Shown piece after piece: positions 1-7,682 of a DNA stretch of 64,000 nucleotides. Under the pieces are notes generated by a model. The model was given only the letters and a program-made list of their open reading frames with translations. It made no database searches and had not been told where the DNA came from. Source of the stretch: Nonomuraea aurantiaca (GTDB taxonomy: Bacteria > Actinomycetota > Actinomycetes > Streptosporangiales > Streptosporangiaceae); contig NZ_JAIWNB010000031.1 of the NCBI RefSeq assembly GCF_020215705.1, positions 1 to 64,000 of the forward strand, given 5' to 3'. The position numbers and the translations under genes were made by a program. The first letter of the stretch is position 1, and every line of letters begins with the position of its first letter.

Positions 1-1
1 C

Positions 2-85
2 GAACAGCATTACGCCGCCTATCTGGAGGACACGGACGGGTTCGAGGTCGAACTCGTCGCCACCGACATGACAGACCAGTCCTGA
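2..85 (+). CDS. C-terminal end of a VOC (glyoxalase-like) protein, partial
   Basis: An open frame enters from the left edge and stops at TGA 83-85, leaving 27 codons. The visible tail contains YLEDTDGFEVELVA, which resembles the final strand of VOC/glyoxalase/bleomycin-resistance proteins, where a '(D)PDG..VEL' pattern carries the last metal ligand (Glu). That family reading is from memory of the pattern. The fragment is too short to name a substrate, and the call could be wrong. Confidence 0.4.
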   Translation, partial: EQHYAAYLEDTDGFEVELVATDMTDQS

Positions 86-704
86 GAATCCTGCTCTCAA
101 TCGATCCACAACTCTTGACGATTGCTCAGCAGCGAGAAGGGCCTGATCTTTGGGAGCGAATCTCAGCCTGGTGTTAGCGCCGAGACGCCGTTTAAGAACA
201 GTGATCTGATGATGCAAGGCGAGAATCTCGACATCCTCACCCAATCGCCCATCGGCAGAAACCGCAGCGGTGCAAGGCATTCGTGACGGCGAGATAGGCC
301 AAGCGAAGGAACCCAGCCGATCATCATACCGCACGCGATTCTCCTCCGGATAGCCGAAGTTCACGCAGGCCAAGAGAAAACCCGCAAGGTCATGACCTCT
401 ACGGATGACCTTTCGGCTGGCGCAGGCCCCTCGACGAGCCGTACATCAGCGACACCGCAGCCTCCCATCTCAAGTTCGCGCTCATCGGGGCGATCGAGGC
501 GACGGCACCATCGCTGTAGAGAACGTCAGAGGCACCATCGACACTGGGAACATCCCCTAAAATGTGGCCGTACCGTGCCGCGCTCAGTGCGTCCACCCCT
601 CGATCCAGCACTGACCGAGTACAGATCACCCGCCTCGAGATCCGCAGAGGTGATCGACATCGGTGACACCGATTGCCGATATGCAGCTTGACCTGGAAGG
701 ATAA
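86..704. other. Gap of about 620 bp without a convincing gene
   Basis: Short open frames exist on both strands, but none has a clear ribosome-binding site or a recognisable protein. A plus-strand frame at about 409-517 (reading PLDEPYISDTAASHLKFAL) looks protein-like but is bounded by stops and may be a gene scrap. A 7-bp inverted repeat with a 1-base centre lies at 659-673, just past the end of the minus-strand operon, and could help end transcription. The stretch looks less GC-rich than the PKS region. Confidence 0.4.
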
Positions 705-1193
705 TTAATCGGCACCCGCAGGCTTGGCAGACCGTTGCCAGGACTCCCGGAGACGATCCCTCCATTGCAGAAGCTCAGAAAAGAGCTTGTGCGGGTCTTC
801 TGTAGTAAGCAGTTCATCCAGCACGGTCGCCAGTCGCTGTACTTCATCGGGAGTCAGTGGTTCAGGAAAGCCCTTGAAGGTTTCGTCATCAAGTTCGAGC
901 TGGAAACCCAACAGCTCCCTTTCATAATCATCATTACGCTCTAATAGTGGGACCTTGCTCGAGGGATCGACCCCTGTGACACGAGCCGCGTTGACGAACT
1001 TATATAGGTCTTCGAACTTTAGGCCATAGAAGTGGATTTGAAGGTTAACGTAGACCACGAACCGACTCCATTCAACAATGTTAAATGACGACAGAAGCCT
1101 AATACGACTGCCATCGCGGCCCACTTTTGGCCTCAATGCCGCCTCAGCGTGCCGTACGAGCCAGAACAGCAGGGCAAAAGCCGCGCTTCCCAC
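705..1193 (-). CDS. Small protein of unknown function, last gene of the CARF/helicase/PLD operon
   Basis: This frame encodes up to 162 residues from a GTG at 1191-1193 and overlaps the 3' end of the PLD gene by 50 bp. A start further inside (around the TTG or GTG after the PLD stop, near 1120-1140) is possible and would remove the hydrophobic first ~20 residues. I recognise no domain. The C-terminal half is acidic and probably helical, with segments such as LTPDEVQRLATVLDELL. It ends at TAA 705-707. Its position as the last gene of a tightly coupled operon suggests it serves the same system, perhaps as an accessory or regulatory subunit. That is inference only. The base composition appears lower in GC than in the genes upstream. 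Confidence 0.5.
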   Translation of the reverse strand: MGSAAFALLFWLVRHAEAALRPKVGRDGSRIRLLSSFNIVEWSRFVVYVNLQIHFYGLKFEDLYKFVNAARVTGVDPSSKVPLLERNDDYERELLGFQLELDDETFKGFPEPLTPDEVQRLATVLDELLTTEDPHKLFSELLQWRDRLRESWQRSAKPAGAD

Positions 1194-2646
1194 TCCCCTT
1201 CCACTGCATCCAGTCTTCCAGATATGTCTCTGCCGAAATTCCTTCCCCTGCGCTTGATAGCATCAGCCGATATGCCTTCGCATCATCATCCGGCGACAGA
1301 GACCAGCGCTGGATACCCGCGATCAACTCCACGACTCCCTCCTCGGCCAACGTGAAGAGGACGGGGCCGGAACCACAGTTCTCAGCAAGCAACCGCCAAT
1401 CTGAATCCGCCGCGATGACGTTGACGTGCTCGCGGAGCGGCCAGGCGCACTGCCAACCTCCCAGCAACCGATCGTGCAGGTCGCGCTGTGCCGGGTTCCG
1501 TACGAACACCGCGTCCCCGTGATCCATCATGTGCCGCACGAAGCGCCTGGCCGAGGCAAGCGCAGCCGTGCCGTCCAGGCGACAGCCGATCTCCACGCCG
1601 CTGGTCAAGCCGTGGTCGGCGTCGAAATTCGCCGAGAACAGGGCACCGGCGTTCGCGTCAGCGAACACTCCCTTGGCGTGGGTCTCCTTGTCGGCGCAGA
1701 TCTCGACTCCGGCCTCAGCGAACGCGACGCACTCGGCCCGGTGCCCTGGCCGATGGTTGAACGTCCTGACCAGCAGGCGCGTGCGTACCCCTCGTTCGGC
1801 GGCCGCGCGCACGGCGGAGAGCAACAGGTGAGGGTGACTGGTCATCTTGTTGAGGCTCCACGTGGCCAGAAGGAGTTCCTTTCGCGCGTCCGCGACGATG
1901 GCGAGCAGGTGCCGCCGTACGTGCTGCTCGCCATCGTCGGTCCAGATGACGCGGGCGTCCGGTCCCGCAGCCGGTTGGGGGACTTCGGCGCGCCACGGCT
2001 CGACCGCTCGGGGGCCGGCCGTGTAAGCGCTGCCCGGCGGGACCGGCGGAATTTCCCAGGTGCAGCCGCTGTGCCATAGTCGGGCGAATAGGCGGGCGAG
2101 CCGCTCGGTCTCCACGAGATCGCGGATCAGGACGCCAGACTCGCCCGTCACGCTCAGCGCCCGGTAGGTGAAGTTAGCGCTGCTGACGAGAGCGATGCGG
2201 TCGTCAGCGACCGCGAACTTGGCGTGGCAATTCTCGTGGCCACGCACGTAAATCCCGGCGCGACACAGCTCGTCGAACCGCTTGCGCTCGGTCGCGTCGC
2301 TCTCTGGCTTGTCTTCCAGATCCTTGAGGCCGCGTTTGAGGCTGCGGTCGTCGATGGCGGAGATCACGTACACGCCGCCACGCAACCTCTCGGCGGCATT
2401 GCGCAGCGCACTCGTAAGCTCCTCATCACCAAGAAAGAAACTCGCGACGAAGACCTTCCGTCGGGCTGCGGCGATGAGCTCAAGTAGCGCCGCCCTGATG
2501 GTCTGCGGCGAGTCCCGGTAGGTGACGCAGTGGCTGAACGTGGCGTCGGGATCGTGCTCGAGGTACGGTTCGGCGCGCCAGTCAGGCCGACTCAGGAAGT
2601 ACCCTCCATTGACGGTCAGGGCGCCCAGGTCGAGCCGGTCATCCAT
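1144..2646 (-). CDS. Phospholipase D-superfamily nuclease with two HKD half-sites
   Basis: The protein has 500 residues. Two PLD active-site motifs of the HxK(x4)D type are visible: HAKFAVAD at about residues 140-147, followed by SSAN, and HAKGVFAD at about 322-329, followed by FSAN. Two half-sites in one chain are enough for a complete PLD active site. Standalone PLD proteins beside helicases are usually nucleases in defence systems (DISARM, Mokosh), so a DNA or RNA nuclease is more likely than a lipase. There is no signal peptide, so it should act in the cytoplasm. The ATG (2644-2646) lies inside the end of the upstream gene (8-bp overlap, ATGGATGA), which implies translational coupling. 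The substrate is not determinable from sequence. Confidence 0.85.
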   Translation of the reverse strand: MDDRLDLGALTVNGGYFLSRPDWRAEPYLEHDPDATFSHCVTYRDSPQTIRAALLELIAAARRKVFVASFFLGDEELTSALRNAAERLRGGVYVISAIDDRSLKRGLKDLEDKPESDATERKRFDELCRAGIYVRGHENCHAKFAVADDRIALVSSANFTYRALSVTGESGVLIRDLVETERLARLFARLWHSGCTWEIPPVPPGSAYTAGPRAVEPWRAEVPQPAAGPDARVIWTDDGEQHVRRHLLAIVADARKELLLATWSLNKMTSHPHLLLSAVRAAAERGVRTRLLVRTFNHRPGHRAECVAFAEAGVEICADKETHAKGVFADANAGALFSANFDADHGLTSGVEIGCRLDGTAALASARRFVRHMMDHGDAVFVRNPAQRDLHDRLLGGWQCAWPLREHVNVIAADSDWRLLAENCGSGPVLFTLAEEGVVELIAGIQRWSLSPDDDAKAYRLMLSSAGEGISAETYLEDWMQWKGSGKRGFCPAVLARTAR

Positions 2647-3847
2647 AAGCGAAGTCCTCGCTTTCCCGCAGCGCGTAGACCAGGTCGTACTGGGCTAACG
2701 CCCAGAGCCGTCCGACAAGGGCATCCTCAGCCAGAAGGGTCTCCGGCACGCCGAACTCGCGGGCCGCCGCAGCGAGGATCTCCGCGACCGCCTCTGCGCC
2801 GTCGCTCCGCAGCCGTGCGGCGGCACGGTCCAGTGCGAACAGAGCCGCCGCCGCATCGTCTCCTGGACGCAGCTCCACCTGAACAGTGATGACGCTCTGG
2901 GCGTCGATGACGTTGAAGCCGCCAGGCAGCGCGAGGCTGTGCTGAGCGGAGGCAGTCGCCGCCGCCCGCTCGTTGAGCCGCACCTCTAAGCGTCCCGCGC
3001 CCTTGGGACCCAGTACCATGTCCCGCGCCACGCAGCCGAGCGCGGCCGCGGCGCGCTCGAGCCCCTCGGGGTCCTCCATAAATCGGGCCAGGTACATCCA
3101 GCGGGCGGCGAGAACGTCCGCGCCACTTAGATCAATCTTCGTTTGCTGATCGCCGGTGGCCGTGCGTAGGTCGAGGCGCGGCGTGCCATCGCGAATAACT
3201 CCGTCGACACGGTAAACCGGGCAGGTCTCCGGCAGCGGCTGTTCCTCTGAGTCACTCGCAATCTTGACGATGTCTGTGGGCAGGCCGGCGATGCGCCGGC
3301 GTACCAGGAGGTCCTCCAGGATCTCCGACGGCCGCCTACCCGCCGTCCTCGCCCCAACCGGCAAGTACCCCTTGTCGGTGGCCACCGATAGCGACGGCGC
3401 GGGAGGACTGCGCCGTCTGCGTCCGTTCAGCGGCCCACCGTAAGCAACGGCCTCGTCCGTCTGTGGAAGAAAGGCGATCGAGCACGTGTCCTGACTGTGG
3501 CGGCGCAGCGACCCCGTCGCCAGCGTTTGCTCAACCTCCTCGGTTTGAGGTACATGGGCGCCGCCTTCCTTGACCAGCAGCCCAAACGACACCAGCCCGC
3601 CGAACAGCGCGTCCAGCACCTCAGAGGGCAGGTCCGTGATCTCTTCGATCATCTCGTTCGTGACCTTGCCGAGCTGCACGGCAGCCTCGAGCAAGAATCT
3701 CTCCACGACCGTGAGTTCCTCGTCGATGGCCCGGACGATCGTGACGCGAGGCCAGAACACAATCGGCACAAGAGCTTCGGCCACGATCGCGACGACGCCC
3801 TCGCCCCCACCGTTCACGTGGTCGGTCCACTCGACGGTGTAGCTCAC
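2639..3847 (-). CDS. Winged-helix-like protein of unknown function in the CARF/helicase/PLD operon
   Basis: This gene encodes 402 residues. I chose the GTG at 3845-3847 because it overlaps the helicase stop as GTGA; the frame stays open further upstream but inside the helicase gene. Residues ~45-100 (around LTVVERFLLEAAVQLG and LDALFGGLVSFGLL) read like a winged helix: helices followed by a hairpin. That could bind DNA or mediate assembly. The middle is basic (GGPLNGRRRRS) and probably flexible. The C-terminal ~150 residues look alpha/beta with an alanine-rich helix. I recognise no catalytic motif. By position it could link the helicase to the nuclease, in the way helper proteins accompany other helicase-nuclease defence modules. 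That is inference. Confidence 0.7.
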   Translation of the reverse strand: MSYTVEWTDHVNGGGEGVVAIVAEALVPIVFWPRVTIVRAIDEELTVVERFLLEAAVQLGKVTNEMIEEITDLPSEVLDALFGGLVSFGLLVKEGGAHVPQTEEVEQTLATGSLRRHSQDTCSIAFLPQTDEAVAYGGPLNGRRRRSPPAPSLSVATDKGYLPVGARTAGRRPSEILEDLLVRRRIAGLPTDIVKIASDSEEQPLPETCPVYRVDGVIRDGTPRLDLRTATGDQQTKIDLSGADVLAARWMYLARFMEDPEGLERAAAALGCVARDMVLGPKGAGRLEVRLNERAAATASAQHSLALPGGFNVIDAQSVITVQVELRPGDDAAAALFALDRAAARLRSDGAEAVAEILAAAAREFGVPETLLAEDALVGRLWALAQYDLVYALRESEDFAYG

Positions 3848-6800
3848 TTCAGGTCCTTGATGATCTTGTAGTTGGGATCGGGTGAATCGAGAAGTTCGAA
3901 CAGTCCCTGGTAGAAGCCGCGCGCGTCGGTTGCACCCAACCGGCTGAGCGACTGGCGATGGCCGGTCAGTACGAGGGCGCGATGGGCGCGCGTACAAGCG
4001 ACATTGAGCCGCCGCAAGTCCTGCAGCCACAGAGCGAACCCCTGCCCAGCGCTCGCCACACCGCGAGTGAAGCTGATCACCACGAGGTCGCTCTCCTGGC
4101 CCTGGCTCCGGTCGACGGGCGCGACCAGCCGGAAATCCAGCCTCTTGAATTTCGGGTAGAGCGGCCCGCCGAGCTTGCGCCAGATCAGGTCAGCCTGTGC
4201 TTTATACAGGCAGAGAACGCTCACCGTGACGCGCGGCCCATCGGGGTCGCTCTCGCGCAGATGGTTCTCGTACGCCTGGCAGGCACGTACGATCCACGAC
4301 GCCTCCAGCTTGTTGACGAAGCCTGTCCCACCGGACTCCGTCTCGTACGCGGCTTCCCCCTGCGCGCTGGTGTCCAAAAAGACGACGGGGGCGGTAAACC
4401 CTGGCACGGTCAGCGGGACGATCCCGTGCCCGGCCAGGTCTTCGGTCGAGGGCGAGAGATACTCCCCGCCGTAGACGGAGTCCCTGACGATCCTGGCGAT
4501 GGGCTCGATCATTCGGCGCTGGGTGACCAGACGCACCCGAAGGTCGGGGTACCGAGCCACGCAGCGCTCGAAAAGGCTGTGTACGAGGTGGTCGCGGATG
4601 CTGCCCAACACGCGCCGGTCCACGTCGTCGTCACCATCACTGGCCTCCACACGCCTGGCCTGGCGCCGTGCGTTCTTGAAAGTCTTCCGGTAGAGCCTCT
4701 CCCAGTCGCCGGAATCCAGAAGCGCTTGAGCGTACTCGGTGACCCCATCGATACGGTAGCCGCGTAGCTTTTCCTCCTCCTTCCAGACCGTGGACAGGTG
4801 CCGTACGGATACGCGAAGGTCGGCCTCCTGCCCACGCTCGTGCCGTTCCAGTGCTACTAGCGCGTGCAGGAATCGTTCGTCCTGGTTGTCGACGTGCGGA
4901 GGCAGCTGCCGCTCGTCACCGACGAGGACCCAGCGGCGGGAGCGGAGCGCGCCTATGAGGAATTCGGAGTCGGTGACTCGGCTAGCCTCGTCGAGGATCA
5001 TCGTGTCGAAGTCCGCGTAGCGAACCGCTTCGCTGCCCCGACCCGCGATGCCAGCCGTCGTCGCGCATACCAGATTGGCAGAGCGCGTATAGGCGACGTC
5101 AATGTCCTCAGCTATCCGCTGGTCGCTGAGTTCGCCGGTCACGTCGCACCATCGCCGCTCGAGCTCGGTCATCACGGACAGCAGATCTTTGCGGTCAGTG
5201 ATCTCGTCAGCGTAGGCAGTGGGATCACGTATCGCGCCTGGCGCCTCTGACTTCAGGCGAGCGGTGAGATCGTTCACCCGGGCACGGCGGTCCTCCAAGG
5301 CGCGGCGAGCCCGGTCGTGCGTACTGGCGGCTGCCTCGACTCCGGTACGCAACCGGGCAAGCCCCACCACCGCCTCGGCATCGAGCTGGAGCAACTGGGT
5401 TTCTGTCTCGGCGCGGCGTTCTGGCAGCGCGTCCAGCTCGGCGAGGACTTCCCGGGCCGTTACAAGCGTCGTGCGAGCGCTGGCTAGTGGGGACCCGTAG
5501 AGCCAGTTCGGCAGGGGGGCACCGTTCAAGATCGCCACCGTAGTAGGGAGTAACGTCGTGCCCGGTAGGACATCCGGTGAACCGCCCAGAGCGACAATGC
5601 GGTCCCGCCACCTACCGGTGAGCTGTTTCAGTTCCTCAGACGTGCGCCCGATGAAGTACTCGATCTCCTGGACCCGGGCGCGCGCGGCCTGCTGGCTTGG
5701 CAGCATGGCGTGGCGTCTGGGATGAAGCCCATCCAACTCACGCCGATGCGCTTGCAGCTGAGACAGGTGCTCCATCCAAGACCGCTCGGTCCCCTTCAGC
5801 TGCCGTTTCACCATGTCCACCCGAGGATCGGGCTGGATGCTCTGCTTCACCAGGCCCCGGACCGTACGCGCGCCGAGGCGGTCGAGCTCGGCTCTGAACT
5901 GCTCCGCCCAATACCTGTCACGGGCGATGCCCGCCTCCGCTTCGGCAAGGCGGTCCTGGACCACGGCGATGCGCCCCTCCACACCGCTGAGCTGGTTGGA
6001 CAACTGGACGTCGACCTCCCTGGCCCGCGCGTTGTCCGCGTTCGCCCGATCCAGCGCCGCTCGTATTTGTGCGATGCCGTCGCTGAGTCGTCGCAGCTCG
6101 TCGAAGGCGGAGGCGTCGCGCCGGATGGCGTCCTCAGCGTCTGCGATAGCAGCGTGGATCTTCCGCCCTTCTTCGGCAGCGGTGGCGGCCCGCTCGTTCA
6201 GCGAGCGCAGCTGGCTGGTCAGCTCCGCTGTCTTGGTCCGGTACGCGGCGTCGGCGGCGCGTAGGCGCTTATCGGCTTCGACCGCGGCCGACTCCGCGAG
6301 CTCCAGCTCCCACTCCAGTAGAGACTCCGGCCGGCTCTCAACACGGCCCAAGTCGCCGATCAATGCGAGGGTGCGGTCAATTCCGACGGACTCGGCGGCC
6401 CACGCCTGCGCCCGGCTCGTCGCCGCGCGCCGTATCTTTAGCTGGGTATGGGCCGCCACGCGGTCGGGAAGGAACCGGCGAAGGACCTCGTCCACCTTGA
6501 GATCGTTCCAGCTCAGGCGCAACGCGCGAATTCCCGGCTTGTCGCCCACGCGGCGCAATGCCTCGTCGAGCGCCACGTGGCTGGGAGCCAGGAGCAGGAC
6601 GCGCTCGCCGCGCGCGGCGAGCTGGCGGATCAGCTCGCACGTCACCGCAGTCTTTCCGGTGCCCGGAGGCCCCTGGATAAAGAACGCGTGCGGAGAGGAG
6701 AGCGCGCTGGTCACGGCCGCCTGCTGTTCCGGATTGAGCGGTAGCCCCTCTTCGTCGGCGAAGAACCGAACGGGCGGCGTAGGCGGAGTGCTCTTCAGGG

Positions 6801-7665
6801 CGTCGGACTGGACCATGAGTGCCGCCAGGTCCGCCCAGTGGCCGGCGGTGTCTCCGTCCATCAAGCCGCGCAGCGCCTGCGCGTTCTGCCGCATGGCGAA
6901 GCGGGACGCTTTTGTCATTGTGAGCTGGGTGGGAGGCTCGCCTCCTGGGCTGCCGATGATGGCGGTGTCTCCGTGAATCTCCTCCACCTTCGTCTCCCAG
7001 GAGAGCCCGCCGCCCTCAACCTTCACCCGCGCGTCCTCGAACTCAGAAGCATGCCTTTGCATCCGGACCAGCAACCGGCTCGGGCGACCTGGCAGCACCT
7101 TGTCGACCGTGCAGTCCGAGGTGACCAGCTCGTTCTCGGCCCGCGCACGCAGGAGTTCGAGCAGCTGTCGCAGAGCTCCGTATTGGCGCTCTAGCAGGGC
7201 GGCGAAAGGGCGTGTCCGCGCGCCCCACTCGGGTTTACGCTGTCCGGGGCCGTTGGCTCCGAGAACCTGCCAGAGGCGGCGCAGATCGCACCGTGCCTCG
7301 TCGTACACAGGCCGCACGTCGATCTCGGCACGGAACCAGCCCGCCTTGGGCAGCATCAGGTCGGTGGAGCGGGCGCTGGAGATCACGGCCATCGGCTGCC
7401 CAGAATTCATACCCGGACGGCTGTTCAGCTCGACGGTGAACCCCTCCCCGATGAGCGTGAACTTGCTGCCCCGGGCGCTGCCGTGGAGCACGGCTCCCTG
7501 GCTGAGGTCTGCGGCCAGCTCAGCCGGATCGATGTCGAGACTGGGATAGTGGCTCAGCTCGATGCGGCCGAAGAGCGCGGCGGCGACGGCGCTTCGCTGG
7601 TCCCTGAGATCCCCCTCCCAGTCTCGCGGGACGACGAGGATGGACTCCCGCTCCTTACGCTTCAC
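3844..7665 (-). CDS. Large SF1 (UPF1/DNA2-like) helicase with a coiled-coil insertion
   Basis: The protein has 1273 residues from the GTG at 7663-7665, which has AAAGG six bases upstream; an ATG at 7719 would overlap the upstream gene. Walker A (GPPGTGKT) is near residue 331. The DEAS Walker B box (TMILDEAS) is near 888, followed by VLVGDERQLPP, which is typical of AAA_11/AAA_12 helicases (COG1112). Motif VI (NVACTRAHRALVLTGH) is near 1225. Between Walker A and B lie about 550 residues, much of them heptad-like, Ala/Glu/Arg-rich coiled coil (roughly 440-830). The ~330-residue N-terminal region is uncharacterised. ATP-driven DNA or RNA unwinding or remodelling is expected. The stop overlaps the next start. 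COG1112 helicases plus PLD nucleases define Mokosh defence, which supports an immune role. Confidence 0.88.
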   Translation of the reverse strand: MKRKERESILVVPRDWEGDLRDQRSAVAAALFGRIELSHYPSLDIDPAELAADLSQGAVLHGSARGSKFTLIGEGFTVELNSRPGMNSGQPMAVISSARSTDLMLPKAGWFRAEIDVRPVYDEARCDLRRLWQVLGANGPGQRKPEWGARTRPFAALLERQYGALRQLLELLRARAENELVTSDCTVDKVLPGRPSRLLVRMQRHASEFEDARVKVEGGGLSWETKVEEIHGDTAIIGSPGGEPPTQLTMTKASRFAMRQNAQALRGLMDGDTAGHWADLAALMVQSDALKSTPPTPPVRFFADEEGLPLNPEQQAAVTSALSSPHAFFIQGPPGTGKTAVTCELIRQLAARGERVLLLAPSHVALDEALRRVGDKPGIRALRLSWNDLKVDEVLRRFLPDRVAAHTQLKIRRAATSRAQAWAAESVGIDRTLALIGDLGRVESRPESLLEWELELAESAAVEADKRLRAADAAYRTKTAELTSQLRSLNERAATAAEEGRKIHAAIADAEDAIRRDASAFDELRRLSDGIAQIRAALDRANADNARAREVDVQLSNQLSGVEGRIAVVQDRLAEAEAGIARDRYWAEQFRAELDRLGARTVRGLVKQSIQPDPRVDMVKRQLKGTERSWMEHLSQLQAHRRELDGLHPRRHAMLPSQQAARARVQEIEYFIGRTSEELKQLTGRWRDRIVALGGSPDVLPGTTLLPTTVAILNGAPLPNWLYGSPLASARTTLVTAREVLAELDALPERRAETETQLLQLDAEAVVGLARLRTGVEAAASTHDRARRALEDRRARVNDLTARLKSEAPGAIRDPTAYADEITDRKDLLSVMTELERRWCDVTGELSDQRIAEDIDVAYTRSANLVCATTAGIAGRGSEAVRYADFDTMILDEASRVTDSEFLIGALRSRRWVLVGDERQLPPHVDNQDERFLHALVALERHERGQEADLRVSVRHLSTVWKEEEKLRGYRIDGVTEYAQALLDSGDWERLYRKTFKNARRQARRVEASDGDDDVDRRVLGSIRDHLVHSLFERCVARYPDLRVRLVTQRRMIEPIARIVRDSVYGGEYLSPSTEDLAGHGIVPLTVPGFTAPVVFLDTSAQGEAAYETESGGTGFVNKLEASWIVRACQAYENHLRESDPDGPRVTVSVLCLYKAQADLIWRKLGGPLYPKFKRLDFRLVAPVDRSQGQESDLVVISFTRGVASAGQGFALWLQDLRRLNVACTRAHRALVLTGHRQSLSRLGATDARGFYQGLFELLDSPDPNYKIIKDLK

Positions 7666-7682
7666 CCTCAACCTTTCAAGGG

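Noticed and set aside
1426..2079. Plus-strand frame of 217 codons inside the PLD gene
   Set aside because: It is antisense to a protein with two perfect HKD motifs and has no recognisable domain; long antisense frames are normal in GC-rich DNA.
5813..6976. Plus-strand 387-codon frame, Ser/Arg-rich, inside the helicase
   Set aside because: Low-complexity antisense translation of the Ala/Glu-rich coiled-coil region of the helicase, without a supporting start site.
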